From positions 1-64,000 of the forward strand of contig NZ_JAOAMU010000004.1 in assembly GCF_025154075.1 (NCBI RefSeq): 64,000 nucleotides of DNA, given 5' to 3'. This document shows, piece by piece, positions 62,558 through 64,000 of the stretch. Under the pieces are notes generated by a model, which saw nothing but the letters and a program-made list of their open reading frames with translations, did not search any database and was not told where the DNA came from. Position 1 is the first letter of the stretch. The number at the start of each line of letters is the position of its first letter. The DNA is from Chryseobacterium herbae. Its GTDB lineage: Bacteria; Bacteroidota; Bacteroidia; Flavobacteriales; Weeksellaceae. Both the position numbers and the translations under genes were made by a program.

Positions 62558-62573
62558 TACGTAGAAATACGGA
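62558..62573. promoter_or_regulatory. 16-bp palindromic operator, copy C
   Basis: TACGTAGAAATACGGA, differing from copy A by two bases and from B at three. It lies 142 bases before the tail-collar ATG. The rest of this 300-base gap shows the shared 5' element (62656-62691) and no gene. Confidence 0.5.
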
Positions 62574-62655
62574 CTCTCCAATTTGGTATTTTCTACTCTA
62601 GCACTGCCTTTTTATATGTTGTTCCTTTGGCTTATCAAAAAACAAATAACCACCG

Positions 62656-62691
62656 GCGGAATCCGAAAAGCCCAGAACAGAGTAGGAAAAC
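62656..62691 (+). promoter_or_regulatory. Shared 5' element, copy C (tail-collar gene)
   Basis: GCGGAATCCGAAAAGC, 8 bases, then GAGTAGGAAAAC, ending 23 bases before the tail-collar ATG. Near-identical to copies before peptides 2 and 3, although the downstream protein is unrelated. Confidence 0.55.
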
Positions 62692-62714
62692 TTAACAACT
62701 GAAAAACTATTATC

Positions 62715-63263
62715 ATGGACGAATACATTGGAATTGTAAAACTATTTGCTGGAAATTTTGCACCCAGAGGCTGGATGTTTTGTGACGGAAGCTTACTGAG
62801 AATCTCAAATAATTCTGCTTTATTTTCCATCTTAGGAACCACTTACGGAGGAAACGGTATAGATACTTTTGCACTGCCTAATCTGAAAGGACGTATGGCT
62901 ATCGGAGCCGGAAATGTAAATGCAAACGAATATTATCCTTTGGGAGTTGTTGCCGGAACTACGCAAAACACCATTATGGCACAGAACCTTCCAAGTATAG
63001 GTTCAGGGTTTCAACTGAAAGTGGCCAATACAAATGCTACAGTTTCTACCCCTACTGCCTCCACATCTATCGCCAAAACAGGAACGCAGGTAGGAAGAGA
63101 TTTCAATGCTGTACCTAGTTTTGCGGCCGTGGATCCTGATACCGCTATCAACGCACGATCTCTATCATACATCGGGCAAAATCTTCCGATGAACAATATG
63201 CCTCCTTATTTAGGACTAAACTACATCATCTGTATTGAAGGAATATATCCTCCGCGCAGCTAA
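62715..63263 (+). CDS. Phage tail-collar-domain protein
   Basis: A 182-residue protein of the tail collar / microcystin-dependent protein family: the opening DEYIGIVKLFAGNFAPRGWM, FALPNLKGRMAIGAG and the closing PYLGLNYIICIEGIYPPRS are diagnostic. In phages such domains tip tail fibres; in Bacteroidota chromosomes they often occur in non-phage operons of unknown role. No signal peptide. It carries both the shared 5' element and a palindromic operator upstream. The T9SS substrate gene follows after 25 bases, so they may be co-expressed. Confidence 0.92.
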   Translation: MDEYIGIVKLFAGNFAPRGWMFCDGSLLRISNNSALFSILGTTYGGNGIDTFALPNLKGRMAIGAGNVNANEYYPLGVVAGTTQNTIMAQNLPSIGSGFQLKVANTNATVSTPTASTSIAKTGTQVGRDFNAVPSFAAVDPDTAINARSLSYIGQNLPMNNMPPYLGLNYIICIEGIYPPRS

Positions 63264-63288
63264 AAAAAACATATTTAAAACCTAAATC

Positions 63289-64000
63289 ATGAAAAGAACT
63301 ATTTTTTTAACCATCTGTAGTTTGTTCATCTCCTTATTTTCTTTTGGACAGACAAGTACAGAGCAATTTGAAACCGAATCGAACGGTAGTCCAAGTTTTA
63401 CCGATAACGGAGTGATCTTTAATATTATTTCTCACGTAGGACTTTTTGACATCCAGGCGAATTTTCCAAGTACAGGATGGAACGGAACAGCTAACGACAA
63501 CAGATACATTGATAACTCCAATGACACGGCTTCACCACCGTCTTTCAGTATAAAAAGTACATCGAATCTGTTTAAAGTAAACCGTTTCTGGATGTACCTT
63601 TCTGCCCTTAATTTAGATCTGACTGTAGCAGGAACTCTAACAGTTACAGGAAGGCTAAGCGGTGTTACTAAATTTACACAGACTAAATCTACAGGCTTCA
63701 ATACTTCTATGGCTACGACAAATGGATATACCCTGATTGATCTTACCAATTTAAACGGTCAGAATTACTCAAATATCATTATTGACGAACTTAGAATTAC
63801 TATGGGAGGAGGTTACAGATATGGAGGACTTGATGCATTTACCTGGGTAAAAGATTCCGGTCTTGTACTGGCAACGAATGAAGTTACTTCTTCACAAAAA
63901 GTGATGAGCATCTATCCTAATCCTACCAGCGGATTGCTTTCTATTCAGGCGGAAGGCAATGCACCAGCTGAAATTTACAGCCAGGACGGAAAACTGCTTA
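63289..64000 (+). CDS. T9SS type A secreted protein, truncated at the right edge
   Basis: The frame is open from the ATG at 63289 to the window end, 237 codons seen. A signal peptide (LTICSLFISLFSFGQ) is followed by a beta-rich domain (GVIFNIISHVGLFDIQANFP, GYRYGGLDAFTWVKDSG) and the start of a type A sorting domain, SIYPNPTSGLLSIQAEG, which shows the stop must lie about 40 codons beyond the window. It is probably cell-surface or released through SprA. It forms a pair with the tail-collar gene. Function of the main domain is not recognised. Confidence 0.85.
   Translation, partial: MKRTIFLTICSLFISLFSFGQTSTEQFETESNGSPSFTDNGVIFNIISHVGLFDIQANFPSTGWNGTANDNRYIDNSNDTASPPSFSIKSTSNLFKVNRFWMYLSALNLDLTVAGTLTVTGRLSGVTKFTQTKSTGFNTSMATTNGYTLIDLTNLNGQNYSNIIIDELRITMGGGYRYGGLDAFTWVKDSGLVLATNEVTSSQKVMSIYPNPTSGLLSIQAEGNAPAEIYSQDGKLL

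Noticed and set aside
62715..63263. Prophage tail module
   Set aside because: Only one tail-collar gene; no capsid, terminase, lysis or integrase genes around it.

Overview
The window looks like chromosome of a Chryseobacterium-like flavobacterium (Bacteroidota, Weeksellaceae). The DNA is AT-rich and promoters match the Bacteroidota pattern TTTG-N19-20-TAnnTTTG; Shine-Dalgarno signals are largely absent. Gene content agrees: the type IX secretion (T9SS) translocon gene sprA, several proteins ending in T9SS type A sorting domains, a SusC/SusD pair, a GLPGLI protein, a PID-CTERM-like small protein and a DUF3810 protein. The genus is inferred from gene content and style, not from a marker search.

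Layout. 1-17.5 kb is mostly minus-strand core: a VanZ-like protein, gcvH, a large secreted serine protease with a partner protein, ruvA-sprA, maeB and a BadF/GlcNAc-kinase-type kinase. 17.9-22.0 kb is a plus-strand run: GtrA, a PlsC-type acyltransferase, a sugar MFS transporter and a DUF3810 protein, followed by a possible minus-strand small RNA. 22.4-33.5 kb is accessory. An XRE regulator lies beside a 3,247-bp IS1595-family element (22956-26202) with 24-bp inverted repeats and an 8-bp TAAATTTA target duplication. The element carries a transposase, a RhuM-family gene, a large foldable non-coding stretch, an exported small protein and a 43-codon basic ORF. It sits 10 bp upstream of the first of three small Cys-rich leader peptides.

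The most interesting system is 26213-33475. Three peptide genes share a bacteriocin-type leader, and each encodes exactly six cysteines including a CC pair. They are interleaved with a C39-like/VKOR/thioredoxin fusion (disulfide formation), a C39-peptidase ABC exporter (leader cleavage and export) and an HlyD-type adaptor. I read this as a machine that makes, oxidises, trims and exports disulfide-rich peptides. An operator-like palindrome and the XRE gene probably controlled peptide 1 before the insertion; the element now offers an outward promoter in their place.

33.5-39.4 kb holds two minus-strand pairs: a mono-haem c lipoprotein with an unrecognised 577-aa protein, and a DUF2182 membrane protein with a tyrosinase. 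A near-identical 16-bp palindrome lies upstream of both pairs and again upstream of a tail-collar gene at 62.7 kb. 39.7-50.2 kb has tRNA-Met(CAT), a TlpA-like protein, a PID-CTERM/T9SS pair, clpX, HIT, greA, a Rieske-like lipoprotein, dtd, a serine hydrolase, a subtilase and an ACT protein. 50.3-56.2 kb is a minus-strand block of lipoproteins and small membrane proteins, with a Coq4-like protein and a metallophosphoesterase gene broken by one in-frame stop inside its GHTHGGQ motif. The window closes with SusCD, an enoyl-CoA hydratase, the tail-collar protein and a T9SS substrate cut by the right edge.
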